From assembly GCA_945896765.1 (NCBI GenBank), contig CAMDEL010000098.1, positions 1 to 6,133 of the forward strand: a stretch of 6,133 nt of DNA, in the 5' to 3' direction. The notes under the pieces are model-generated. The model was not told the origin of the DNA. It made no database searches and worked only from the letters and a program-made list of their open reading frames with translations. The translations under genes and the position numbers were made by a program. This stretch comes from Singulisphaera sp. GP187. Lineage in GTDB: Bacteria; Planctomycetota; Phycisphaerae; Phycisphaerales; SM1A02. Every line of letters starts with the position of its first letter. Position 1 is the stretch's first letter. This document shows, in pieces, positions 1-6,133 of the stretch.

Positions 1-125
1 GAAACTTGGCCAGTTTTTTGCGTCTGAACTGTTTGCGTTTTTCCATCTTCTGCAAATGCAATCGAAGAAACCACAACCGCGCAGAGCGCGATCATGATTG
101 CAATCCATCGCTCAAGTCGCGGCAT
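1..125 (-). CDS. Exported protein of unknown function, N-terminal part only
   Basis: Partial gene; 41 codons are visible before the left edge. The first 25 residues form a classical Sec signal peptide: a short basic start (MPRLER), a hydrophobic core (roughly W7 to I22) and a signal peptidase I site after AFA at residues 23-25, giving a mature N-terminus EDGKTQTVQ that is polar and rich in Q, T and K. The start at 125 is chosen because a GAGGG Shine-Dalgarno lies at 134-138 (minus strand) with an 8-base spacer, and because the Met at residue 11 would cut off the basic N-region. The gene overlaps the end of lysS by 14 bases in a different frame, so its translation is probably coupled to lysS. 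The mature domain is outside the window, so no function can be assigned. The product should be periplasmic, secreted or membrane anchored. Seen: signal peptide, ribosome binding site and overlap. Inferred: export and coupling. Confidence 0.72.
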   Translation of the reverse strand, partial: MPRLERWIAIMIALCAVVVSSIAFAEDGKTQTVQTQKTGQV

Positions 126-1695
126 CTGCAGAACCCTCGGGGCGCATCAAAGGAAAAAGAATCACATCCCGAATCGATGGACTGTCGGTCATCAGCATCA
201 CAATGCGATCAATGCCCAGCCCCACTCCGCCAGCTGGCGGCATACCAGTCCGAAGCGCTGTGATGAAATCTTCATCAAGCGTGCGCATGACCGCATCTTC
301 TTCTTCGACGCCTTGCATCTGATCTGTGAACTTCGCAAGTTGAATATCAGGATCGTTCAGTTCGGTATACGCAGGCCCGACTTCCATGCCACCAATAAAA
401 ATATCCCATCTCTCGGCAATTTCAGGGTTTTTTCGGCTCGGACGAGTCAGTGGACTGATGGCACTTGGATAGTCCATCACAAATGTTGGACGACATGGAT
501 CGATCAATGCCTCTGCTTTGCGCTCGAACAAATCGTTCACCAAAAGCCAGTGATCTCGCGTCGCCGCATGTGCGAGATGCGCGGCAACTGCAGCTGCACG
601 AACCTTCGCTTGATCGGTCATCGCAAATCCCATGGCGCGTTCGAAGAGATCGCCATATCGCACCTGCACGAACGGTCGCTGATAATCAATACGCATTTCG
701 CCCCAAGGCAAAATCGGCCCTTCTTCCGCCCGCGCGCACCAACCCTTCGCAAGCGATTCGGTTGCACAATGATGAATGAGCGACTCAATCAGTTCGAGCA
801 TCGTGCCATAATCGCCAAATGCTTCGTACGCTTCAAGAGCTGTGAATTCTGGATTGTGACTTCGGTCGACTCCCTCATTGCGAAAATTTCGATTGATCTC
901 GAAGACCTTTGGAAGTCCGCCGACAAGCAATCGCTTCAGATACAACTCGGGCGCAATTCGCATAAAGAGCGGCATTCCAAGAGCATTATGCGTTGTCACA
1001 AAAGGTCTCGCTGCAGCACCGCCAGCCACAGGATGCATCATCGGAGTCTCGACCTCTAGGAATCCACGGGTTTCCATGAAATGTCGGATCGCGCTGACAA
1101 TGTGCGAACGAGCCTGAAATGTTTTGATGGTTTGCGGATTTGCGAACATATCCACATACCGCCGGCGATATCGCAATTCCGTATCTTCCAAACCATGCCA
1201 CTTCGATGGCGGCGGTTCGAGATTCTTCGACTGAATCGACAACTGCTTTGCCCAAACACAAATCTCGCCTTTCTTCGTCTGTCCGATCCGGCCCTCGGCG
1301 GAAATAATGTCGCCATAATCCAGTGCTTTGGCGACCTCGAAGTCAATGGCGGACATCGCAGACTTGGAAACGCTGATCTGCAAATCGCCGGAAGCATCGC
1401 GCAAACCTATAAAAATGATTTTGCCCATATCGCGGTGCTGAACAATTCGGCCAGCAACAATGACCACTGCGCGGTTGTCCGCAACGACTGCATCTGGATT
1501 TTCCTTCAAGACAGCGCTTGCAGCGTCATAGGCAGCGTGCGCCGAAGCATCGAATTGCGCGCGTGCGGCAGAAAGAGTGACATTTCCATCCAAACGATTT
1601 CCAAAAGGTTCTACGCCGAGTTCGGATTTGAGTCGCTCAAGCTTGACACGACGCGCTGCGATCAATTCTGAAGATGATGGCTCTGCATTCTGCAT
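112..1695 (-). CDS. lysS: Lysyl-tRNA synthetase, class II
   Basis: Charges tRNA-Lys with lysine using ATP, in the cytoplasm. From this start the protein has 527 residues, slightly longer than E. coli LysS (505). The N-terminal OB-fold anticodon-binding domain spans about residues 76-155 (GRIVQHRDMGKIIFIGLRD at 82-100). The class II catalytic core follows. Motif 1 includes GFLEVETPMM at 211-220, then GGAAARPF (225-232) and the substrate-site segment RIAPELYLKRL (246-256). Motif 2 is RNFRNEGVDRSHNPEFT (269-285), and motif 3 is GVGLGIDR (490-497) followed by SIRDVILFPLMRP. All signature residues I can check are present, so it should be active. The start is uncertain: the frame is open back to 1767, with other ATGs at 1728 and 1767. 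The 1767 start would overlap the prfB leader, and no candidate has a convincing Shine-Dalgarno. I chose 1695 because the segment upstream (MILRSLDYHRT) does not resemble LysS. Motif positions are numbered from 1695. Confidence 0.96.
   Translation of the reverse strand: MQNAEPSSSELIAARRVKLERLKSELGVEPFGNRLDGNVTLSAARAQFDASAHAAYDAASAVLKENPDAVVADNRAVVIVAGRIVQHRDMGKIIFIGLRDASGDLQISVSKSAMSAIDFEVAKALDYGDIISAEGRIGQTKKGEICVWAKQLSIQSKNLEPPPSKWHGLEDTELRYRRRYVDMFANPQTIKTFQARSHIVSAIRHFMETRGFLEVETPMMHPVAGGAAARPFVTTHNALGMPLFMRIAPELYLKRLLVGGLPKVFEINRNFRNEGVDRSHNPEFTALEAYEAFGDYGTMLELIESLIHHCATESLAKGWCARAEEGPILPWGEMRIDYQRPFVQVRYGDLFERAMGFAMTDQAKVRAAAVAAHLAHAATRDHWLLVNDLFERKAEALIDPCRPTFVMDYPSAISPLTRPSRKNPEIAERWDIFIGGMEVGPAYTELNDPDIQLAKFTDQMQGVEEEDAVMRTLDEDFITALRTGMPPAGGVGLGIDRIVMLMTDSPSIRDVILFPLMRPEGSADAAT
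134..138 (-). promoter_or_regulatory. Shine-Dalgarno of the exported-protein gene, inside lysS
   Basis: GAGGG on the minus strand, 8 bases before the ATG at 125-123. It lies in the last codons of lysS and decides the start of the downstream gene. It is one of only two good Shine-Dalgarno sequences in the window. Confidence 0.6.
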
Positions 1696-1749
1696 CGTGC
1701 GATGATAATCAAGAGAGCGCAAGATCATTCGTCGGGGTACAGTCTCGAC
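1696..1749. promoter_or_regulatory. 54-base divergent control region between lysS and prfB
   Basis: The two genes face away from each other, so their promoters are expected here or within the first codons of the opposing gene. On the plus strand GATAAT at 1704-1709 matches the sigma-70 -10 consensus at five of six positions, but no good -35 box sits about 17 bases upstream. A start from it would leave a leader of roughly 34 bases before the prfB ATG. GGGG at 1734-1737 is a poor, rather distant Shine-Dalgarno candidate for prfB. On the minus strand I see no convincing -10 box or Shine-Dalgarno for lysS. The assignment rests mostly on gene arrangement. Confidence 0.4.
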
Positions 1750-2872
1750 ATGTATTTCGAAACCCATCAGCCAGTTCTCGACGATCTTCAGGCGCGGATT
1801 TTAGCCATCCGCGACTCTCTTTAACTACCCAGACAAGGTCTCACAACGCGCACGACTTGAAGCTCTCATGGGTGAGGGCGACTTCTGGAACGATCAGAAA
1901 CGAGCACAGAAAGCCATCTCTGATCTGAAGGTCATTCGAGCGATGCTCGATCCACTCGAAGAACTCGTCAAGGGTCACGAAGATGCAACGGTCGGACTCG
2001 AACTTGCACGCGAGGCCAACGATCGAGAAATGCTTATCGAAGTGGATACCAGCCTGCATGCACTGATGGCGCGAATGCAGCGCGTGGAGTTGCAAAGTCT
2101 CTTGTCTGAGCGTCACGATCATCGACACTGCTTCTTTGCGATTCAAGCAGGTGTCGGCGGAACTGAAGCAAATGATTGGGCACAGATGCTTGAGCGTATG
2201 TATTTGTATTACTGGGAATCGATGGGATTCAAAGTTGAAGAAATGAGTCGCACGCACGGAACCGAAACTGGCATCGCAGAAGTCTCGTATGCGATTCGCG
2301 GTCCATTCGCATTCGGCTATTCATCGTGCGAATCAGGATCACACCGACTTGCACGCGTGTCGCCCTTCAACGCAGAAGGCAAGCGACAGACTTCCTTTGC
2401 AACGGTCGATGTCACTCCAGAATTTGACGAATCAGAAATCGAAATTCCCGATCGCGACTTGGAAATTGTTGCGTTCGTTCGGGCGAGCGGACCTGGCGGG
2501 CAGAATGTCAATAAGGTTGCATCTGCGATTCGAGTTGTGCATATTCCCACTGGAATTCAGGTCGTTGCCAACACCTTTCGAGATCAATCACAGAATCGAA
2601 AGCAAGCGCTTGCTGTGTTGATGTCGAAGTTGGAGCAGATTGCTCAAGAAAAACGCGACGCGGAAATTTCCGAAGCCAAGGGCGGCAAAGTCGAGCGCGG
2701 ATGGGGAACACAGATTCGTTCCTATGTTTTTTATGACAACCGAGTGAAGGATCACCGTACGAACTATGAAGAGCCAAATCCTCAAAATGTTCTCAACGGA
2801 CACTTGAGTGCCTTCGTCGATGCCGAATTGAAGCGGCGTCGACGCGAGCGTGATGGCGTGCAAGCGGAGTAA
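1750..2872 (+). CDS. prfB: Peptide chain release factor 2, made by +1 frameshifting
   Basis: Releases finished proteins at UGA and UAA codons. It is read in two parts. Codons 1-24 (1750-1821, starting MYFETHQPVLDDLQARILAI) end in CTT and are followed by TAA at 1822-1824. Skipping one base resumes at AAC (1823) and runs to TAA at 2870-2872. The joined protein is 373 residues (E. coli RF2: 365). Evidence for joining: after the shift, NYPDKVSQRARLEALMGEGD followed by FWND matches the RF2 N-terminal domain. The downstream frame has a TAG at 1802-1804 and no ATG, GTG or TTG before 1868, so it cannot start itself any earlier. The stop-recognition tripeptide SPF (204-206) marks RF2 rather than RF1. 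The catalytic motif GPGGQNVNK has its GGQ at 249-251. IQAGVGGTEANDWAQMLERM is the conserved central segment. Expected control is feedback on the shift: low RF2 pauses termination and raises frameshifting. Confidence 0.93.
1793..1813 (+). promoter_or_regulatory. Hairpin just upstream of the prfB frameshift site
   Basis: CGCGGAT (1793-1799) and ATCCGCG (1807-1813) are perfect reverse complements separated by a 7-base loop, giving a 7-bp stem with five G-C pairs. It ends 5 bases before the CTT slip codon, about where known RF2 genes carry a Shine-Dalgarno-like stimulator. It lies inside the leader coding sequence and is not followed by a U-tract, so it is not a terminator. The pairing is seen in the sequence; any role in frameshifting is inference. 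Confidence 0.4.
1819..1825 (+). other. prfB: Programmed +1 frameshift site of prfB, CTT TAA C
   Basis: The leader frame reads CTT (1819-1821) then TAA (1822-1824), followed by C. In the standard RF2 mechanism the peptidyl-tRNA-Leu on CUU slips one base to UUU while termination is slow, and translation continues, here at AAC (1823). CTT and the +4 C match the classic CUU UGA C element. The stop is UAA instead of UGA, so both RF1 and RF2 could terminate here. No AGGGGG-like sequence is present in the 15 bases before CTT. Confidence 0.88.
2866..2869 (+). promoter_or_regulatory. Shine-Dalgarno of the debranching enzyme gene, inside the prfB tail
   Basis: GGAG, 6 bases before the ATG at 2876, formed by the last sense codons of prfB. 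It confirms the start and suggests that translation is coupled to prfB termination. Confidence 0.6.
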
Positions 2873-2875
2873 AAT

Positions 2876-4915
2876 ATGAACATTCATCCAGCTAAAATTC
2901 GCTTCGTCGACTTCGGTCGAATCGTCTGCAACGGAGACGAAGCATTTCGTCGTGAGTGGCTCGTCACGAATGGAATTGGCGGCTATGCATCCGGGACAGT
3001 CGGAGGTGTACGCACGCGGAAATATCACGCGACGCTCATCGCAGCAACGACGCCCCCCGCCGTTCGTACCTTTCTCCTTGGAGAAACTTCGCCAACCGCC
3101 ACGTATCGCGGCGTTCATTATCCGCTCGGTTCAAATCAATGGAAAGATGGATCTATCTCGCCGCAGGGACACATTCGGCTTCAGAGATTTCATTTTGAGA
3201 ATCAGATTCCCGTTTGGCGTTGGTCGTTTTCTGATGCACTCTTGGAACGCAGAATCTTCATGATTCATGGCGAAAACACAGTGTGCCAACATTGGACGCT
3301 CGTGCAGGCATCAAGCCCAATCCAACTGCAATTCGAAGTGCTTGTCGACAATCGAAGTCATCATCAAATTGGCAGACTTGATGCGGCAACGCCAGTCCTT
3401 GAACGCGCACCGCGTGGAATCAGACTGAGTTGGCCACATGCAAATGCGGGCGAGGGCTCTGAACTTTTCGTGCAGTGCGACAAGTCGGTGCCAACGCCGA
3501 CCGGTGAATGGTGGAAGGATTTTCTTCTCACGCAAGAACGCGATCGCGGATATGACGCCATCGATTGTCTTTGGAGTGCTGCCAAGTTTGAAGTGGTACT
3601 CGATCCAGGAACTTCAACGGACTTCACAGCATCGACCAAATCACAGGACCAACGTCCAGTCGGCGAGGCACTTCAGGCGGAACGATCTCGTGCTGAATCA
3701 CTCTTTGCAACAGCGCAAGTTGCCGACGACAAAACAGCGCTTCAACAATTGGTCCTTGCTGCAGACCAATTCATTGTCAAACGCAAGCGCAAGGGTCCGC
3801 AGGGTGGGGACGGAGTCTCGATCATCGCAGGCTATCCATGGTTCGCTGATTGGAGCCGTGACGCAATGCTCTCTGTTGCTGGACTTTTGCTGGCGACTCG
3901 CAGAATTGCCGAAGCTCAGATATTGCTCTTGACATACGGCGATTATCTCGATGGCGGCATGCTGCCAAATCGTTTCCCTGATCATGATGGAGATGCACTG
4001 GAATACAACAGCGTTGACGCTCCACTGCTGATGATCATCGCAACAGAAAAGGTTTTTGCTGCGGGAAAAGATGCCAAATGGCTCGAAGAAATGTGGCCAG
4101 GACTGCAATCAATTATTGCGGCATATACAAAGGGAACTCGGCATGGAATCAGCGTCGATCCCAAAGATGGGCTTGTGCGTGCTGGGGAAAATGGAATTCA
4201 GTTGACTTGGATGGATGCAAAGGTCGGCGATCGAGTCATCACTCCACGACAAGGCAAACCGATTGAGATCAACGCATTCTGGTTCCAAGCACTGATGGCA
4301 ATGAAAACGCTCGGAGCAGTATTGAAGCAACCAACGGATGCGTACGAGCAAGCGGCGGCGCGCGTCCAAAATTCATTCGGCGCATTCTGGAATCACGATC
4401 GATCATGTTGCCTCGACGTGATCGATGGACCAAATGGATCCGAAAATTTACTGCGACCAAATCAACTCTTCGCATCTGCAGTAAACCAAGGTCTCTTGCC
4501 ACAGGGGCAACGCAAAGCAATCATTGATCTGTGTATGGCTCGACTCTGGACACCACAGGGACTTCGCACGCTCAGTCCAGATGATCCGGCGTATTGCGGA
4601 AACTATGGCGGCGATCCTGCATCGCGCGACGCTGCATATCACCAAGGAACAGTTTGGCCTTGGCTGTTTATGCCAATGGTTCAAACTCACTTTGGCGTCT
4701 ATAAAGATGCACAAGCAATTCAAGACTTTCTCTTCCCGTTTATTAATCATCTGCGCGAGGCGGGGCTTGGTTCCGTCAGTGAAATTTTTAGCGGCGACGC
4801 ACCACACCAACCGCAGGGATGCTTCGCACAAGCTTGGAGCGTCGCGGCCTGGCTTGAACTGATGGAATGGATGCGCGTCAGTAACTCAACACTCGCAAGT
4901 ACCTTGAATTCATAA
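2876..4915 (+). CDS. Glycogen debranching enzyme, amylo-alpha-1,6-glucosidase type (GH133-like)
   Basis: Predicted to hydrolyse alpha-1,6-linked glucose at branch stubs of glycogen or related alpha-glucans, in the cytoplasm (no signal peptide). At 679 residues it fits the two-domain bacterial/archaeal family. The N-terminal domain (about 1-280) opens with the signature WLVTNGIGGYASGTVGG, then RTRKYHATLIA. The C-terminal (alpha/alpha)6 barrel (about 290-665) holds GYPWFADWSRD (319-329), LTWMD (443-447), KPIEINAFW (461-469) and SEIFSGD (635-641), followed by PQGCFAQAWSVAAWLE. By position I suggest D447 and E636 as catalytic acid/base candidates; this is inference. There is no GH13-type glucanotransferase domain of the kind fused in eukaryotic debranching enzymes, and it is not a GlgX/pullulanase-type protein. 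It starts 3 bases after the prfB stop, with a good Shine-Dalgarno, and precedes a second glucosidase. The exact substrate is open. Confidence 0.9.
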   Translation: MNIHPAKIRFVDFGRIVCNGDEAFRREWLVTNGIGGYASGTVGGVRTRKYHATLIAATTPPAVRTFLLGETSPTATYRGVHYPLGSNQWKDGSISPQGHIRLQRFHFENQIPVWRWSFSDALLERRIFMIHGENTVCQHWTLVQASSPIQLQFEVLVDNRSHHQIGRLDAATPVLERAPRGIRLSWPHANAGEGSELFVQCDKSVPTPTGEWWKDFLLTQERDRGYDAIDCLWSAAKFEVVLDPGTSTDFTASTKSQDQRPVGEALQAERSRAESLFATAQVADDKTALQQLVLAADQFIVKRKRKGPQGGDGVSIIAGYPWFADWSRDAMLSVAGLLLATRRIAEAQILLLTYGDYLDGGMLPNRFPDHDGDALEYNSVDAPLLMIIATEKVFAAGKDAKWLEEMWPGLQSIIAAYTKGTRHGISVDPKDGLVRAGENGIQLTWMDAKVGDRVITPRQGKPIEINAFWFQALMAMKTLGAVLKQPTDAYEQAAARVQNSFGAFWNHDRSCCLDVIDGPNGSENLLRPNQLFASAVNQGLLPQGQRKAIIDLCMARLWTPQGLRTLSPDDPAYCGNYGGDPASRDAAYHQGTVWPWLFMPMVQTHFGVYKDAQAIQDFLFPFINHLREAGLGSVSEIFSGDAPHQPQGCFAQAWSVAAWLELMEWMRVSNSTLASTLNS

Positions 4916-4940
4916 TTGATCTATCGACACGAGCAAAAAC
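4916..4940 (+). other. Short gap before the GH63-like gene
   Basis: 25 bases with no hairpin or U-tract, so no terminator between the two enzyme genes. ACGAG at 4930-4934 is at most a weak ribosome binding site for the ATG at 4941. Confidence 0.5.
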
Positions 4941-6133
4941 ATGGCAATGACTCCTGAAAAAATTTCCGCACCAACGAACGCCGAACAGTCTCGGATCACT
5001 GATCTGCATGCAGGTCGAGCGAAGTGGCGAGACTTCGGTCCATTCTTGTCAGACCGTCAATGGGGAACTGTGCGAGAAGATTATTCGGCAGATGGCTCCG
5101 CGTGGAATTATTTCCCCCATGACGAAGCACGCAGTCGAGCCTATCGCTGGGGAGAGGATGGCATCGCTGGGTTCTGCGATCAAAAACAATTGCTTTGTCT
5201 TTCGTTGGCGCTGTGGAATGGACAGGATCCAATTCTCAAAGAGCGATACTTCGGCCTGACGAATGAACAAGGAAACCATGGCGAAGATGTCAAGGAAAAT
5301 TATTGGTTTCTCGATGCTGTTCCAAGCGGATCGTGGCAAAGGATGCTTTATAAATATCCGCAGCGTGCCTATCCATATGACGAACTTGTGCGTGTGAATG
5401 CCGCTCGAAGCAAACTGGAACGCGAGTTCGAATTGCTCGACACTGGAATCTTCGACGATGATCGATACTTCGATGTCTTTGTTGACTATGCAAAAGCAGA
5501 CACATCAGACATTCTGATGCGCATTGAGGTTTTCAATCGAGGTCCAGACCCTGCAACGATTCATGTTCTGCCCACTGCGCTCTTTCGCAATACATGGACT
5601 TGGACGAATAGCGCCGCTCGCCCTGTGATGACAGAAACGAAAACCACTGCCGGTTCGCAGATCGACATCACGCATCTCGATATGACGCCAATGAAATTGC
5701 AATGCGAAGGCACGCCCGAGTTACTGTTTTGCGAAAACGAAACGAATGTGAAGCGAATAGATGGATTGCCGCGCAATGGAAAATTCTTCAAAGATGGGAT
5801 CAATGATCTCGTTGTGAATAAGGCTGCAAACACGGTCAATCCAGCCAAGTCTGGCACAAAGATGTCCGCTCAATATGTTCTTGAAATTGCACCTGGTCAA
5901 TCGAAGGTCGTTCGCATTCGTCTCAGTCCAGCGACGGCGAAAGTCGGGTTTGCCGACTTCGAAGCGATCATGACGAAACGAAAAACTGAGGCAGATGAGT
6001 TTTATGCGCAGAAGCAAACTCTCATCGACGATCCAGAGCTGCGAAAGATTCAGCGACAAGCGTGGAGTGGACTGCTGTGGAGTCAACAGACATATTCGTA
6101 TGAGGTTCGCAATTGGATCGCTGGCGATTCTGC
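4941..6133 (+). CDS. GH63-like glucosidase, N-terminal part only
   Basis: Open from the ATG at 4941 to the right edge: 397 complete codons with no stop. The sequence matches the large bacterial glucosidases of the GH63 (mannosyl-oligosaccharide glucosidase-like) group. Recognisable stretches are RQWGTVREDYSADGSAWNYF (39-58), then PHDEARSRAYRWGEDGIAGF (59-78), LALWNGQDPILKERYFGLTN (89-108), EQGNHGEDVKE (109-119) and LLDTGIFDDDRYFDVFVDYA (165-184). DEFYAQK and QAWSGLLWSQQ come near the visible end. Family members are, from memory, about 850-900 residues, so under half is present. This part is mainly the N-terminal beta-sandwich and linker; the catalytic barrel and its acidic residues lie beyond 6133. 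There is no signal peptide, so probably cytoplasmic. The family removes glucose from alpha-linked oligosaccharides; the substrate of these bacterial forms is poorly defined. A second Met at residue 3 (4947) is an alternative start. Its place after the debranching enzyme suggests shared alpha-glucan breakdown. Confidence 0.9.
   Translation, partial: MAMTPEKISAPTNAEQSRITDLHAGRAKWRDFGPFLSDRQWGTVREDYSADGSAWNYFPHDEARSRAYRWGEDGIAGFCDQKQLLCLSLALWNGQDPILKERYFGLTNEQGNHGEDVKENYWFLDAVPSGSWQRMLYKYPQRAYPYDELVRVNAARSKLEREFELLDTGIFDDDRYFDVFVDYAKADTSDILMRIEVFNRGPDPATIHVLPTALFRNTWTWTNSAARPVMTETKTTAGSQIDITHLDMTPMKLQCEGTPELLFCENETNVKRIDGLPRNGKFFKDGINDLVVNKAANTVNPAKSGTKMSAQYVLEIAPGQSKVVRIRLSPATAKVGFADFEAIMTKRKTEADEFYAQKQTLIDDPELRKIQRQAWSGLLWSQQTYSYEVRNWIAGDS

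Noticed and set aside
79..93. Lipobox in the exported protein (Cys at residue 15)
   Set aside because: The residue before the Cys is Leu, not Gly, Ala or Ser, and the hydrophobic core continues well past it. Signal peptidase I cleavage after AFA fits better.
94..1059. Long plus-strand open frame (321 codons) opposite lysS, and another at 1081-1671
   Set aside because: Both lie antisense to a well-conserved lysS. Their translations are rich in R, H, S and C without family motifs, and the frames stay open because of lysS codon structure.
1728..1767. Longer lysS starts at 1728 or 1767
   Set aside because: The extra residues do not resemble LysS, there is no Shine-Dalgarno, and the 1767 start would overlap the prfB leader. 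They cannot be fully excluded.
1793..1825. Intrinsic terminator or attenuator at the prfB hairpin
   Set aside because: The stem is followed by ACTCTCTTTAAC rather than a U-tract and lies inside coding sequence.
1868..2872. RF2 starting at the ATG at 1868 as a complete short protein
   Set aside because: Conserved RF2 sequence continues upstream in the same frame through NYPDKVSQRARLEAL and then, after a one-base shift at CTT TAA C, into the leader. No Shine-Dalgarno precedes 1868.
3438..3932. Open frame of 164 codons inside the debranching enzyme gene, and similar minus-strand frames at 3698-4108 and 4448-4831
   Set aside because: Out-of-frame shadows of a gene whose own frame has clear family motifs from end to end.
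5561..6086. Minus-strand open frames near the right edge
   Set aside because: They oppose the GH63-like gene, which has recognisable family sequence across this stretch. The minus-strand translations show no motif.

Overview
The window is ordinary bacterial chromosome, densely coding with gaps of 54 bases or fewer between genes. It carries two translation genes placed head to head and, downstream of one of them, two carbohydrate-active enzyme genes. I see no mobile element, CRISPR array, tRNA, rRNA or phage signature. The composition looks close to balanced GC. Shine-Dalgarno sequences are inconsistent: clear in front of two genes and weak or absent in front of the others. I cannot name the organism from this. 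The gene set (bacterial-type lysyl-tRNA synthetase, RF2 with a recoding site, GH133-like debranching enzyme, GH63-like glucosidase) only says Bacteria.

Minus strand, reading leftwards from about 1695: lysS (lysyl-tRNA synthetase, complete) is followed, with a 14-base overlap, by the start of a gene for an exported protein of unknown function. That gene has a clear signal peptide, begins at 125 and runs off the left edge. The overlap and a Shine-Dalgarno sequence inside the lysS tail suggest one transcript and coupled translation.

Plus strand, from about 1750: prfB (peptide chain release factor 2) must be read from two frames. A 24-codon leader ends in CTT TAA C at 1819-1825. The protein then continues in the +1 frame to 2872, giving a 373-residue RF2. 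This is the well-known RF2 autoregulatory frameshift, but with UAA in place of the usual UGA, without the usual Shine-Dalgarno-like stimulator, and with a perfect 7-bp hairpin in about the stimulator's place. The frameshift site is the most interesting thing in the window.

Three bases after prfB begins a 679-residue glycogen debranching enzyme (amylo-alpha-1,6-glucosidase type, GH133-like). After a 25-base gap comes a GH63-like glucosidase, cut off by the right edge after 397 codons, before its catalytic barrel. The two enzymes together look like a small alpha-glucan or oligosaccharide breakdown module, probably cotranscribed with prfB. The 54-base gap between lysS and prfB must hold the control signals for both directions, unless the promoters lie inside the opposing genes.
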